64,000 nt of DNA. Source: Oreohelix idahoensis. Taxonomy: Eukaryota > Mollusca > Gastropoda > Stylommatophora > Oreohelicidae. Made by a program: the position numbers and the translations under genes. Numbering within the stretch: the first letter of the stretch is position 1; every line of letters begins with the position of its first letter. The notes under the pieces were generated by a model. The model saw only the letters and a program-made list of their open reading frames with translations. It had not been told where the DNA came from and ran no database searches. Below are positions 33,954 to 45,949 of the stretch, in pieces. The DNA lies in NCBI GenBank assembly GCA_024509875.1, contig JAMPIV010008520.1, forward strand, positions 121,178 to 185,177, read 5' to 3'.

Positions 33954-35104
33954 TGTTGCTGTCATTTTTGACGGAGTCATCTGTCAAGTTATTTGCTTAT
34001 GTTTTTATCATAAGAATAATTGTGTCTTTACCTGCGATGTCAGGTTGATTAGGGGTTGTCTTCCCTTGTTTATTCATTCATTGTGTTTGACCTTTAGGGT
34101 CAAAGGTAGACAGTTCTGGCGTATGCCCATAGGCAGGGTTTTTTAAGCGGGAGTTGAGTTAGACTTCCGGCAAGCCGTGAAGTGTCCTGGTTTCTGAAGG
34201 GACGAGAGTCCATTGTGTTTTTCGGGGAGAATCTTCGAAGTGACTGCGATGGCAGTTTTCCCCAGTGAATCTCTGTGCGTTGGAATGACAGCAGAGTTCC
34301 TTGTTATATTCTGTGGATTCGGTTACAGGTAATACCGACTTTTTCCATTACTATGCTTTCGGTGGCAGAACATGTTAGAAGATTGCCTAGTCTGTGAACT
34401 GCAGCTCACCGATCCTCCATTTCAGAACTTATATTTTGTGCTCGAGGTAGCCATCCAAGACTATTAGTCTTCATATTGTCCAGAAATCCAGTGACGAAGA
34501 TATATTGTGGGAACCGCAGATTGGCGGTATTTATGTCTACAATAAGCATTACTGCAGGGTTGATGGTAACCTGCTTATCAGAAGTACACAGCTGACGTCA
34601 GAACGAGGACTGTGTTTTCGGCTAATGTACTACAGCCTAATACAGTGCAATTGGCGGGGAATGCCAAGTTGCACCTATGTGTCAAAGTGATTAAGGTATC
34701 TGACGCGTTTAGTCAGTGATACCAGGGCGACGCCACGAACTGTCATTATTGAAGAACATTGTATTGACCATGCACGAATATTCAAATGTTTACCAGCTTG
34801 TTGAATGCCTAATGTATACCTATCGATTTCCGGTCAGCATGACCTTGTTACACTGACTGTTCCTGTTGATACCATGTGTGTTCTCGTCAATAAATGTTTT
34901 GAAACGTGCCTGCAGTGTCCAAGCATCCTTGACTACTGCATGTGAGTGTATGGGTTGCAGGGTCTACATATATACGAGCCTAAACACATTCGCGCCTTCA
35001 TTCGCACCCACACTCAGTTCATCAAACGCTCGCACTACACACCTAACAACATGTATACTGTCTTGGGCCAGTGATCACCTCAACAAGAGAAAAAGACAGT
35101 TACA
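33954..35104 (+). repeat. 3' LTR of copy 2
   Basis: 1151 bp partner of 25868-27018, followed by the gtacc target copy and the continuation of the outer LTR. Confidence 0.95.
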
Positions 35105-35199
35105 GTACCCTTTTCCTGCCTTTTTCAAGGACGCGTAAAAAAAAAATCAACGTTAGTGAAAGTAAAGACGAGCATGTGTTGGTCTGTTTGTCATAATTA
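35105..35199 (-). repeat. 5' LTR of outer element, segment 2
   Basis: Matches 19991-20080 of the uninterrupted LTR, from gtaccctttt to gtctgtttgtcata, where the Penelope-like element begins. Confidence 0.9.
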
Positions 35200-35200
35200 A

Positions 35201-35772
35201 TAATCGAGGAAGTGGAGGGGAACTGCGGTAAGACGTGGAATACAATGGATGGGTTTGAAAAAAAACTCGAAAAAAGGTGATTCGTCTTACGAGGACAAAA
35301 GACAAAGAAAATAGTCTACGTTACGGCCACAAGGCCTTCGTCAGGAAAGGAAAGAAAGTGAAGGCTAGATAGGACACATAAGAACTTAAATAAATATAAA
35401 AATAAAACCTAGGTACTTCCCTGAAGGCAAAGCACCGAAATCCTATCAATATTCGCTGTCCACTGATGAGCGCGTGGCTGAACAAGAAATGACTTCCGCC
35501 GCCGGATGTACACAATACATACTAAGAAGCTAAAAACTAAAAAACGAAATCGAACAATAAACTACCCAAACGTAATAAAAGTGGGGACTGGAAATAGAAG
35601 AGGACAGAATGAGTGGGAGATAAATAAATATGGAAAAAAAAAATCAAGACAAATTAGAAACAGTGTATATTCATACATATTATGGAGGATGGCATAAAAA
35701 TAGAAGAATAGGATAAGAGTGGAAAGAGTCAAAATAGAGCAAGAGAGGAAAGGGTGACCTCAGACAAAGGTG
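35201..35772 (-). repeat. Terminal direct repeat of Penelope-like element, left
   Basis: Near-identical to 38784-39369. Contains a hammerhead-like core on the minus strand: CTGACGA (complement of 35338-35344), a GGCC/GGCC stem (35325-35336), then GTAAC where GAAAC is expected. Confidence 0.85.
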
Positions 35773-38489
35773 TGTAAAGTGTTGAGACCGGCTGGTTTTA
35801 GGCACCCTATGCGGTGGATAAGACGGTTCTCAAGTTGTTCTCGGCTGGCAGTGTCAGAGGAGCTGGATCGGATCGCTGTGACCTGGATGTCGTTGGGACC
35901 ATGGTGGTCAGGACCATTGAAGTGTATGGCAACTGGTGTGGACTTTTGCTGAGCGATGTCATTTAAGTGCTGGCTGAATCTGTCCCCAAGTCGTTTGCCT
36001 GTTTGGCCAATATAGGTTTTGCAGCAACGTTTACATATGATCGTATAAATGACATTGCGCGATTCACACGTGAAGCTACTAGTGATGGTGTACGTAGCCT
36101 TAGGAAAGGACACCTTCTGGGTTGAGATGACATACTTACATGTGTTGCATCGTGTCCGACCACAGGGTAGTATGCCAAAGTGAGTGGCATTCTCCTTTGG
36201 GAGACGACTGTGAACAAGAAGATCCTTCAAGTTCTTGTCGCGTCTATATGCCACCAAAGGTGCTTCACCGAATACTTCTTGGGTCACAGGCTCTGCTTGG
36301 ATGATAGGGAGGTGGCGGAAAAGGATCTGTTTGACAGCAGTACTGTGAGGGTGATGGGTCAAGATTAATTTGACTATCCGAAGTGGATTTATAGTGAGGT
36401 TTGAGGGCCTCCTGACGAGAGATGGGGAGCACACGTTGGAGAGCAGAGGTGAGAACATGTTCCGAATAAAGTCTGCTACAGAAGAAATCCAACATCTCAT
36501 TTGCTTGGAAGTAGAAGTCATCGTCGTCTTGGCACAAACGGCGGAGGCGGAGAAGTTGTGAAAAAGGAAGGGAGTCACGACAGGCCCGAGGATGAGAAGA
36601 GGTATACAGGAGGTAGCTGTGGGCATCTGTCGGCTTGTAGTATACTGAGGTATTGAGGCCGGAGGGCGTGATAGAAATTGTAATGTCAAGGAAGTTGACA
36701 GATACTGTGGAGACGAGGGAGGTGAACTTGATGGTGGGGTGAAAGTGGTTGACAAAGTCGATGAAGCGGTATAAATCAGTCTCAGACTTATCTGTGAGAC
36801 CTACGCCATCATCGATATATCTGCGGTAAAACCCGGGGAAAGGACCGGAGTATTGTTGCCATATCTGATGCTCCAAGTGGCCCATGAATAGACAGGCATA
36901 GCTAGGACCCATCTTCGTTCCCATGGCAACACCACTAATTTGATTAAAAAAAACTGACCATTGAATTCAAAGGAATTCAGTTGAAGGACCAGTTCAGCAA
37001 GACGGAGAAGAGTGTCAGTGGATATAGAAGGGCAAGTGCGCTGGTCCAGAAAAAACCGAAGAGCTCGGAGACCATCAGAGTGGGGAATAGAGGTATACAG
37101 AGAACAGACGTCTAACAAGAAAAGACGGTAGGCGCGGTCTGCTGGGAGTCGGATAGAGGAGAAAGTTGTAAGAGCATGATTGGTGTCTTTGATAAAGGAG
37201 GGAAGATTCTCAACGATAGGCTTGAAAATGCTATCGAGGAAGTCAGAAATGTGTTCAGTAGGACAGAAACAGGCTGAGACAATAGGTCTTCCAGGGTTGT
37301 CGATCTTATGAATTTTGGGGAGCATGTAGAATACAGGCTTGCCCAAAGAGCTGTCATGAATCCTAAGATGAGATGCTTCAGGAGGAAGAGCATTACTAGT
37401 GATGAGCTGTTTAATAGTGTTGTGTACAATGCGATTGTTAGAGACAGTCGCATCGCTGGTCCTGGGCCTGTAAAAAGAGCCATTGGTCAACTGGTTTTTA
37501 CCTTCACTTAGGTACAAGTCCTTCTGCCAGACGACAATGGCTCCTCCCTTGTCAGCCGGTTTGATGACAATGTCGTCTCTACGGCGAAGAAGGGAGAGAG
37601 CACAAGACTCTGCCGAAGTGAGATTGGAATAATGCAATCTACGAGGGCGGAGCTGCTGAATGTCATGGATGGTGTTCTTGATATACAGGTCCAGAGCATG
37701 AGAGGCCCCAGGTTTAGGTGTAAAGGGAGGTTTAGTAGAGTCAGAAAAGCGTGCGAAGATGTCAGATTCAGCCTGAGACTGCGGAGTGCTGTCTTCCTCT
37801 CTAAAATGGAGCTTCAGCCTCATGCGACGGTGAAACTGATGAACATCCTGAAGGAGATTGTGTTGGTCTAGGGTCGGACGAAGAGGAACAAATTGTAGGC
37901 CCTTACTAAGAACAGAGCGCTCTCCCTCAGAGAGGGGTAGATCTGGGGGGATGCAGACTACCTGAGTGCATGATGGAGTGGAGGATGGAGGGGTAGCTTT
38001 GGGGGTAGGGATGAGACGGGATAGTTTATGGTGTTTAGTCGTGGAAAGGGACTCATACAGCTGCCGGTTCAGTGTGTGGATAGTGGTGCGTATCATAGAA
38101 TAGAAAGGGAAGTTGTTGGAGGTGAGACAACGTAAGCGAAGCAGAAGCTGGGTCTGTTGGGCACTGAGGTCTGATAAAAGGCGGGAGTGACTGGCGGCCA
38201 CTACGCGCATACGTTGAAAGCCACATCTGGTCTCAATTCGTTGTAGGAGACGTTGTTCCCTAGGATTGGGTGTACCAGCAGATGGATGAAAATTGGAAGA
38301 GAATCCATTAGGAAGAATTTTGTGGTGGAGGCAGGTATGAATAAAGTGGAGATGAGAGGTGAATCTAGTTTTCTTGAAAATAACGAACGCAAAGTCAATA
38401 GCGACACGGGATATGTCAGGAGGTAGGGAGCTAAAGCTGGTGGTAACCGACACACGGAGAGAGTTGATAAAATATTTAAGAGAGGGCAT
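35760..38489 (-). pseudogene. Penelope-like RT and GIY-YIG endonuclease, two frameshifts
   Basis: The likely start is ATG 38489 (MPSLKYFINSLRV). The first part has the Penelope RT core: KPADKGGAIVVW, FYMLPKIHK, GRPIVSA, LFLLDVCSLYTSIPH. A run of eight T (about 36940-36950 on the minus strand) shifts the frame. The second frame carries MGTKMGPSYACLFMG and YRRYIDDGVG (catalytic DD at about 36806-36812) and VNFLDITI. A second shift near 36385 returns to the first frame, which carries a Cys-rich linker (CGRTRCNTCKYV) and the endonuclease VIYTIICKRCCKTYIGQTGK (about 36000-36055) with the Arg of RFSQH, ending at 35760. The encoded enzyme would nick DNA and copy the element RNA onto it. As it lies, it is broken twice. 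Confidence 0.9.
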
Positions 38490-38783
38490 AGTGGGGAAAA
38501 GTAAAACGTCCAGAAAATAAAAAACGTAAAATATGAAATAAATAATAAATAAAATATAAAACGCTAAATGAAAATAGAGATTAATGAAACAATAAATAAA
38601 TAGGATAGAGTGCGATAATATAAGGTATGAAGGAAGAGTAGGGAAATACGAAAATAAATAAATAAATAGGATATAAAATACTGAAAAAAAAGGAGATAGG
38701 ATAGAATCAGGGAGATAAGTAGGATAGGTAGATAGAGAGATACGAGATAACAGAGACACGGTGCAGTCAAAAAAATATATATA

Positions 38784-39369
38784 TAATCAAGGAAGTGGAG
38801 GGGAACTGCGGTAAGACGTGGAATACAATGGATGGGTTTGAAAAAAATCGAAAAAGGTGATTCGTCTTACGAGGACAAAAGACAAAGAAAATTGTCTACG
38901 TTACGGCCACAAGGCCTTCGTCAGGAAAGGAAAGAAAGTGAAGGCTAGATAGGACACATAAGAACTTAAATAAATATAAAAATAAAACCTATGTCTTCCC
39001 TGAAGGCAAAGCACCGAAATCCTATCAATATTCGCTGTCCACTGATGAGCACGTGGCTGAACAGGAAATGACTTCCGCCGCCGGATGTACACAATACATA
39101 CTAAGAAGCTAAAAACTAAAAAACGAAATCGAACAATAAACTACCCAACCGTAATAAAAGTGGGGACTGGAAATAGAAGAGGACAGAATGAGTGGGAGAT
39201 AAATAAATATGAAATAAAAAAATAAAAAATAAAAAAAATCAAGACAAATTAGAAACAGTGTATATTCATACATATTATGGAGGATGGCATAAAAATAGAA
39301 GAATAGGATAAGTGTGGAAAGAGTCAAAATAGAGCAAGAGAGGAAAGGGTGACCTCAAGCAAAGGTGTA
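38784..39369 (-). repeat. Terminal direct repeat of Penelope-like element, right
   Basis: Partner of 35201-35772 with few differences (two A-run length changes, acgtgg for gcgtgg). It keeps the same hammerhead-like core (CTGACGA as complement of 38918-38924) with the same GTAAC. Confidence 0.85.
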
Positions 39370-39370
39370 T

Positions 39371-39553
39371 CCACCACATAGGGTGCCTAAAACCAGCCGG
39401 TCTCAACACTTTACACACCTTTGTCTGAGGTCACTCTTTCCTCTCTTGCTCTATTTTGACTCTTTCCATTCTTATCCTATTCTTCTATTTTTATGCCATC
39501 CTCCATAATATGTATGAATATACACTGTTTCTAATTTGTCTTGATTTTTTATT
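39371..39553 (+). repeat. Inverted copy of Penelope-like element end
   Basis: Reverse complement of about 35630-35818, including the last codons of the endonuclease frame (LNTLHTFV) in plus sense. It makes a large fold-back at the right end of the insertion. Confidence 0.88.
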
Positions 39554-39561
39554 TTTTTAGC

Positions 39562-40213
39562 CTTATCTGTCGGATTTTCTATTTTCAAGCACATTATTTA
39601 TCAAGAGAAGATAAGCTCCCAAACTAACTAGGTTTTATGATCCTAAACCTATTAATAAAGAAATCCATATTTTTCCAGAGTTAGTTTCAATTTCCACTAT
39701 CATATAAATTACGCCATTTCTCCTCCGTTCGCGCGTCGTTCAAACTGCAGCAACAACAAGTTGGTGACGTCATAAAATGTATCAATTTGCAGACAGAGTA
39801 AGGCGTGTGTGGTTATACAGTTCCACTACGTACTCGATGCACTAAGAAATTTTAGTGTTGTGCTTTCTTTTCCATCTGCCGCCAACAATAATTGCCCGCG
39901 TTTCCTACAATTTGGCGTGTTTCAACCACTTGTGTCCTCAGTCTAAAATACATTTGCCTCTCTCCTCTTTTTAGTCCGAAACAAGGCTAATACTGTCAAA
40001 ATTTTTATTTATAAATCCAAGGTAATAGTACCCTTATACACTACGTTCTGTCTTGCTAAAATCAATGCGTTGACTGGCGGGGGGAAAGACGACGCGTTAC
40101 AACTATACTATTATTGTTTCTACTTATATTATTTTGACTTTTATACTTATAAATAATGATTTTATCGATGTATCAATGAAATTTTATCGATGTATCAATG
40201 TAATTTTATCACA
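39562..40213 (-). repeat. 5' LTR of outer element, segment 3
   Basis: Matches about 20112-20741. Near the end it carries an extra tandem copy of a stretch of about 20 bp (ttttatcgatgtatcaatg). It ends tcaca, followed by ctcgc, the outer target duplication. Confidence 0.92.
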
Positions 40214-43200
40214 CTCGCCAAGACAACATCAGACATCGCCAGAGTGAAGACTAGATTCATAATTCCTTTTTTTTAACCGGACCTTTTATTGGAGAACCAA
40301 GTAAGACTTACAAAGCACAGGAAATCTCTACATTTTAATAAGGAACACAAGGACTAGGTAACTGAAGAAAGACACGGAGTCAGAGAGAATTGAAGTTAAA
40401 ATTAACGACACCCCAGACGCGTGTAAGAGGCCGATTCAAATCTCTTTTATTTATCTGAGCAACAAGTCTGTAGCCAATATTGGCTTATTGGTGGTACCAG
40501 CAGAAAGTACTATCTCTGGAACAAGAAGGGAACTGTGGCCTAAGCTTTAAAACGCAGGACCCACGTGGTAGACTCCCCTTGACATTTCTGGGAAACGAGC
40601 TACCACCGACTACCTTGATCAGAGACGAGCGTGAGCAGAGTGAAAAGAACCAACACATAAGAAGGAGCAGAACCGTCATTGGCAGCTAAGTTCAAAATGT
40701 ATGCTGCCACTTGAACTTCTTGTAATATCTCACATTCCCTAAAGACCGTGAGGATAACTTTTCTTGATCCATAACTATTCAAATTATTTCCAACTGTTAA
40801 AACCTAAAGTGAGTATTACATTTTGTTATTTGTAATGTTACAAATTTAACTTCGATTTAATCCTTTTAAAGTTACTGCATATCTGTCTCAGTCAAATTAC
40901 TACACACACTCTAAAACAGAGCTATACTAAAATAATAGAATTCCACTGAATAAATCAGGGGTAGAAGCTTAAACGAGCTGAAGGTAATAAGTGCTTAAAT
41001 CCTTCCCTAAAGTTGTCGGCAGATTACATAATTAACGTGCTCAGCAACAGCCAGCATTGTTTTCGCTTATCTGAATATTTTGGGAAGACTCCCATGTGTT
41101 AGAAGCTTTACTACTCTTCTATCTACATTTCTGCCAATAGTAATGTTGTGTAAAGATAGACTCCATTGAAGCCTATAATAGATACTCTTGAGCTTTGGCC
41201 ACTGGTGGACCACTACTGGAAAGCAGGGGAGGCAATACCGTCACATAAAATAACTATACACCATCTTTGTAAAAATTAACACCTAGTGATTTGACTGGTG
41301 GGAAAATTATTATGATTAAAATACACCGTCATTTGGAAAATTAACTTTAAAAAAAAATTAGCTCGTGGTTATTTACAGGTTTAACGCTAGTGCAATTATT
41401 TTTACAACTAAGTGGGCTTATCAAAATTACAAGAAATGTTCCTTCCTCATATGCAACTGGTATCAGGCTTAGTAACGCTAATTCCACTCTGCAGATAAGA
41501 GACCATTGGTTCTCTGGGACACAAGCAACAAATAATACTTGAGCCGAGATTAAATAGCCAAGTTCTGTCTTAGATCACCCCACATCTGGTGGACACCTGG
41601 TCGGACAAGCAGCGAGGAAGACTAGGGACAAACACGCCGGGAAATCAAGAGATTTTCCCTGCTGCTGGAGATGAAAGAAGTTCTTAGCTTGTTTGACCAG
41701 TGACGTAGCGAGAGACACGCTCATCAGTGTCCCGGCAAAAAGGGTTCCGGAAAATCAGCAGACCAGTGACATGAAAAGGCATGAACAGGAAGGACCTGCC
41801 AGCGTTCGGATTTTCCCCCGTCAGCCAACGTAACGTTAGATCATAACTTAAAGAAAAGAAATACTAAGTAGGTAGCTCTCCACTGAATCAAAAGCCAACT
41901 GAAGATACGTAGCTACCAGCTGTAAAAAATGTTGGTTGCATCTGCGTAAACGAAGCAAAAATACAGAAGGGAGGGGACTACGGGGCTGTCTAATTTAAGA
42001 CTGTCACTGCCGGAGTCTGGAATATTACGTTAAACTGAAAGCAAAAATGAAGAGAGCGGAGACACAAATATCGGAGATAAGAAAGTGCGCGTTTATACCG
42101 GATGACCGACAGGAAATTCTAAGTCAACTCAAGACAGATATGACTGACGGTCATTAAAAATTAATTTTAAATAAGAGGAGATATAAAGACCAAATATAAT
42201 CAATACATAAGAAATTTGGAAAACAAGAAATATATCTAAAATTATCTGAAATGCCATCTCATAAGAATGAAGCTCGATAAATTACCACTATGCTCAACAA
42301 CAACAGAAGGTCTCGTTTCAGGGCATCAGGCAGGCCAAGAGGCAGATGGTACAACAACACGAGTTCGCATCAGACAATGCGACCCGCTTGGTTCAACAAC
42401 GCAAACTTCAGTTCCCAATTCCACTTTATAAGATCATGACGTCATTAACAAAAATCGTGATTAATAGAGAAGTGATCTGGAATGAATTTACCGATTATGC
42501 AAGATCAATATGGAGTCAATATCGGAGAAACGTGAACAGTGCAGAAATATATTAGAAAAAACAGCAATGAACAAAAGAATTATATCGAGGTCGCCAAGAG
42601 CACATAAGAATGGCGAACAACTTTTATGACCCGAAAGCATGCCGGGCTCCCCAACTATATTTGGTCTGCCAGCCAAAAACTGGCTCTCGGAGAAGACAAT
42701 AGCCGGCGTTTTTCCAGCTTTTATTCTACGAGGTCTGATCGTGTTCTTCCATTGACATAGAACATAAGACAAGTCGATTCTCTTTACTCTCAAACGATTT
42801 CTGCAAAGACAAACATCACGTGCAGAAATCAATATCAACTGAGCTTGAATTAAAACTCGCACAGAATTTAAATGGATGAAAGAGAAACGGGGCAGTTTTA
42901 TTAAGAACATTTCGTCCCGATAATAATTATATTTGTTTCGTACAATCAGTCGCTCCGTATTTTAAATTTTTTAAAAGGCATTTCTAACAGTATTTCAGGG
43001 TTGAAAGGGCAGCATAAAGTAACGATGCATGTTATCTCCGTTGTCAAGTATCGATGGTAAGGCAAGATACGATGCCCGCTAGGTAAGCTGCCATGTTTAA
43101 CTCATCTCTGTATTGATTACTCGAATTTGGATTCGATTCGTGAAAATGTCAGAACTCGCTCAAAGATTTGCAAAGCCGTTTGTATTTGTTTTGCTTTTCA

Positions 43201-43236
43201 GTTTATACATTTCTGAACAAATTGATATCTACCCGC
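40214..43236. other. unassigned intergenic sequence
   Basis: About 3 kb with no recognisable gene, element end or repeat. Short frames (40480-40689, 42346-42555 and 42488-42910 minus) lack motifs and typical codon structure. It may be host intergenic DNA or old, unrecognisable repeats. Confidence 0.55.
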
Positions 43237-43345
43237 AGTGGCGTACTAGTGGATGGGAGCGAAATGGGCAGTCTGCTCCTGGTGACAGCAAGAAGAGGGG
43301 GGAGGGCGGGTGCCACGGGACAACATTACGATAGGACTGAAAGGG
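43237..43345 (+). mobile_element. hAT-type transposon end, solo fragment
   Basis: gcagtggcgtactagtggat followed by a G-rich stretch and gggtgccacggg. cagtggcgta followed by G-rich sequence is the usual outer end of a hAT-superfamily group. The window holds similar ends at 51495 and 63924. No partner terminus is seen here. Confidence 0.45.
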
Positions 43346-43759
43346 ATTAAGTGGATCGACTGGGGGACCACTTCTGATTATCAGATTCCTTCCTGTTGTA
43401 TCGCTCTGCATACAGTTTTCTATCATAATGTTTGAAAATCTACTTTCAAGCATAATATATTTGTTGTGTTTATTTATGGGGAGGGTGTACCAAACGTAAG
43501 ATGACCCCCGGGTACCAAAAACTTTAAGTAAGCTCATGCCTGAACATAATTTTTTGTCTACAAGTTTAAAAATAATTCGTACTCAATTGTCCACTTATAT
43601 ATTTTTTTCTGTCACCAACTTAATCAACTATTTAAAACGTGTACTTGAGGCGAGTAGCGGCTATAAGAGTGGAGAACAGACCTGATAGTTTCCAACAAAT
43701 AAAACAAAGAGTTAGGCAGGGATGTGTAAATCACCTGATCCATTCTCACTATAAAAGCA

Positions 43760-44208
43760 CCATGAAGTCAATTACAGAAAAGCGGAGAAACAAATATGAA
43801 GCTGATCATCCAGGTTACCAGAAAAATGAGGCATATTACCAGCGCAGTAGAAGTGAACACAGGATAATCTTCTGACTTCCCCCAGGCCACAACAGATTGA
43901 GTATCCTCTATTCAACAAGCTAAAGGTAGGAACTACAGGTGAGTGTGAGTGTGGCACCGATACAATGACTGATGAACATCTACTGCAAAAGTGCCCAATA
44001 AATGAAAAAACAGAGAAAGCGCTTAAAACCGTCACCAGTACCATTTCCGGACAGATTCTACGGGGATGCCCCAACCCCAGGCTGGCCACTGCTTTCTTTA
44101 AACATATTCAAGTTGATAGAAGAAGAAGAAGAAGAAGAAGAAGAAGAAGAAGAAGAAGAAGAAGAAGAAGAAGAAGAAGAAGAAGAAGAAGAAGAAGAAG
44201 AAAGAAAG
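43760..44208 (+). pseudogene. I/Nimb-like non-LTR 3' end with (GAA)n tail
   Basis: Frames read ADHPGYQKNEAYYQRSRSE, then, after a stop and frame changes, the Cys/His end module GECECGTDTMTDEHLLQKCP, then FKHIQVD and a pure (AGA)n tail (44117-44208). It is homologous to the C-terminus of the element at 12440-14303. Only the 3' end is present. Confidence 0.75.
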
Positions 44209-44342
44209 AAAGAAAATAGAAGAAGAAGAAGAAAGAAAAAAGGAGAAGAAAAATTCACAGATTAATCGGGAGAACCAGTTAAAGGAAAAAGTGACAAATG
44301 TCGAGGTGCTGTCACGAGCTGCACTTCAAAGCATGTATACAC

Positions 44343-44730
44343 TGCTTAGACAGCGCAGTCTACGCTGGCTTGGCCATGTCCGCCGCATGAAAGGTGGTCG
44401 CATCCCGAAATAAATTTTCTACGGACAACTGGCAGATGGCAAAAGAACAACTGAGCGACCGCAGTTGATGTTCAAATATGTGTAAAGAGAGACATGAAGG
44501 TACTGGACATAAATCCAGCAACCTGGGAATGTGAAGCTGCCGATCGCACCAAGCGACGATGATCTCTACGGCGCCACCTCAGATTGGGCGAAAAGAAGCA
44601 AGTAGAAAAGAAAAGTACACGCAAAAAGGAACACAAGGCACACACACACGAAAATCCGAGGACAATGACCTGTAGGGCGCATCATTCGCATAGTCAGTTA
44701 TGACTGAAAGCAGCTACTAAACCAGTTAAG
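44343..44730 (+). pseudogene. non-LTR RT C-terminal fragment (RWLGHV type)
   Basis: LLRQRSLRWLGHVRRMKGGR, FYGQLADGKRTTERPQLMF, then WECEAADRTK. Frame changes and stops lie inside. Its last part (HTHENPRTMTC) recalls the Cys/His tail some of these proteins carry. Related to 17440-17552. Confidence 0.65.
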
Positions 44731-45129
44731 GGTTGTTACAATATAAATAAATTCGCTCTGGTCATGACAAAATATTCATAGCAGCACGAAGAAGACCTAC
44801 ATAAAATATTTCTAATATGGTTGTAAATAAAAGTTCAGAAATGGAACTCAGTCTGAATAGAGATAAAAGTATCAATCGTTATATCCAAACAATTTTTAAA
44901 AACAATTCAGTTTCGCCTTGTTTTGGCGAGGCGCGTCCCATTCAACCTACTCGGTTATATTAGGGCGCATGTCCAAACATAAAAGACCATTAGTTCTGGG
45001 GTATTATCTATCCAAACAAATGACTCCACCTAAATGCATTAATATAAATGGGAAAACGTGTCAGCAAAAAAAGAAATACATATTTTACAATAATTACACT
45101 AGATGGAGAATGCATTACTGTGATTTGGA

Positions 45130-45510
45130 ACAGAATATGCCAGCATGTATGGTGTCGAAACATGGACAATGAGCAAGCAAGCGAAAGAAAGAATTGAGGC
45201 TCTCAAGGTATGGATATATAGAAGAATGGGGCGCATCTCATGGAAAGATAAGGAAAAAAAGGACGTCCCAGAAATTTAGGATTGAAAAGAGAATTAATGA
45301 GCTAAAGTTTTCGCCACATAGAACGACGTAACACCTTTCTGAAGTTCATAATGGAAGACAGAGTTGACAGCAAACGTTCAAAAGGAAGACAGTGTATAAG
45401 TGGGAAGATAACATCAAGAGATGGACAGGAAAAAGTATCACAGTTTACTATGAACACAAGAGATAGAAGACGTTGGAGATCCATTGCAGACGACCTCCGT
45501 TGAGACGATA
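45130..45510 (+). pseudogene. RTE-like non-LTR C-terminal fragment
   Basis: YGVETWTMSKQAKERIEALK then VWIYRRMGRISWKDK matches the YG.ETWT....R..A.E.W.YRRM..ISW.D module after the RT domain of RTE-like elements. The remainder is shifted and stopped but still shows RRRWRSIADDLR near 45470. Confidence 0.7.
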
Positions 45511-45589
45511 GCAGCTGATGATGAGAATGATGATGCCAAGCAAAAACTGTCCTTCATAAATGAAGAAATATTCTATGCTGTCAATAATT

Positions 45590-45870
45590 GTTAATGAACA
45601 CAAGACAAAGTTCTGAAGTGTTATATCAAGCCAGTAATATTGAATGGAATTTAGTGCTGGACAATGAGCTAATTAAGGACAAAGAGCAAAGATAATTGGA
45701 GGCAACAGAGTTGTGGTTTCTGAGATGAAGATTAAGAATCTCATGGACTGCTAGGATAACTAACGAAGATTGCTTGAGAAGAGCAATGGACAAAGAAATT
45801 TGATAATACATTTAACGAGATGGCACTGGACTTTATCTAGACATGTCTTGAGAAGAGGAGCATTGTCACA
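45590..45870 (+). pseudogene. RTE-like non-LTR C-terminal fragment
   Basis: Second copy of the same module directly downstream: ATELWFLR, then RLRISWTARITNEDCLRRA in the next frame, then a decayed stretch with HVLRRGA. It is diverged from 45130-45510, so probably an independent insertion. Confidence 0.6.
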
Positions 45871-45949
45871 CCGAAAAAAAAAAACAATGGCAAATAGAAA
45901 CAGAGGAGGCCAGAGCGAAGAAAAATGGAAAGCTTGACACTTGCGCACA

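Larger units (their letters stand above)
25868..35104 (+). mobile_element. Gmr1-like Ty3/gypsy LTR retrotransposon, copy 2
   Basis: Complete element of 9.2 kb within the outer LTR. LTRs are 25868-27018 and 33954-35104 (1151 bp each), beginning TGTTGCTGTC and ending GTTACA, flanked by gtacc at 25863-25867 and 35105-35109. Gag and pol are clearly homologous to copy 1 and have the same protease-integrase-RT-RNase H order. The LTRs are different in sequence and length, so the two copies are distinct subfamilies. About eight LTR differences by eye point to a recent insertion. Gag has a frameshift and pol has two stops. Confidence 0.95.
35200..39561 (-). mobile_element. Penelope-like element with repeated termini
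   Basis: Coding strand is minus. The ends carry direct repeats (35201-35772 and 38784-39369), and an inverted copy of about 180 bp lies at the far right (39371-39553, reverse complement of about 35630-35818). Repeated termini with an inverted piece are known for Penelope-like elements. The coding part holds a Penelope-type RT and a GIY-YIG endonuclease. Relative to the uninterrupted LTR (20079-20115), about 30 bp of target are missing at the insertion. Confidence 0.9.
18356..40213 (-). mobile_element. Outer LTR retrotransposon carrying two nested elements
   Basis: A minus-strand element with LTRs at 18356-20741 and at 24227-25867 + 35105-35199 + about 39562-40213. Outside lie matching five-base repeats ctcgc (18351-18355 and 40214-40218). 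The right LTR is split first at 25867/35105 by a Gmr1-like element and again near 35200/39562 by a Penelope-like element. The left LTR keeps the uninterrupted target sequences and so proves both insertions. Over about 1.64 kb of LTR about 28 differences were counted by eye. The internal region is only about 3.5 kb and codes for gag, degraded protease and an integrase zinc domain, without RT. Confidence 0.93.

Noticed and set aside
36370..37871. Plus-strand frames inside the Penelope-like element
   Set aside because: Antisense shadows of its RT coding sequence.
40480..40689. Possible small gene (69 codons)
   Set aside because: No motif, no splice context and no homologous copy seen. Chance is likelier.
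43965..44265. Arginine-rich or glutamate-rich proteins
   Set aside because: GAA tail of a non-LTR element read in three frames.
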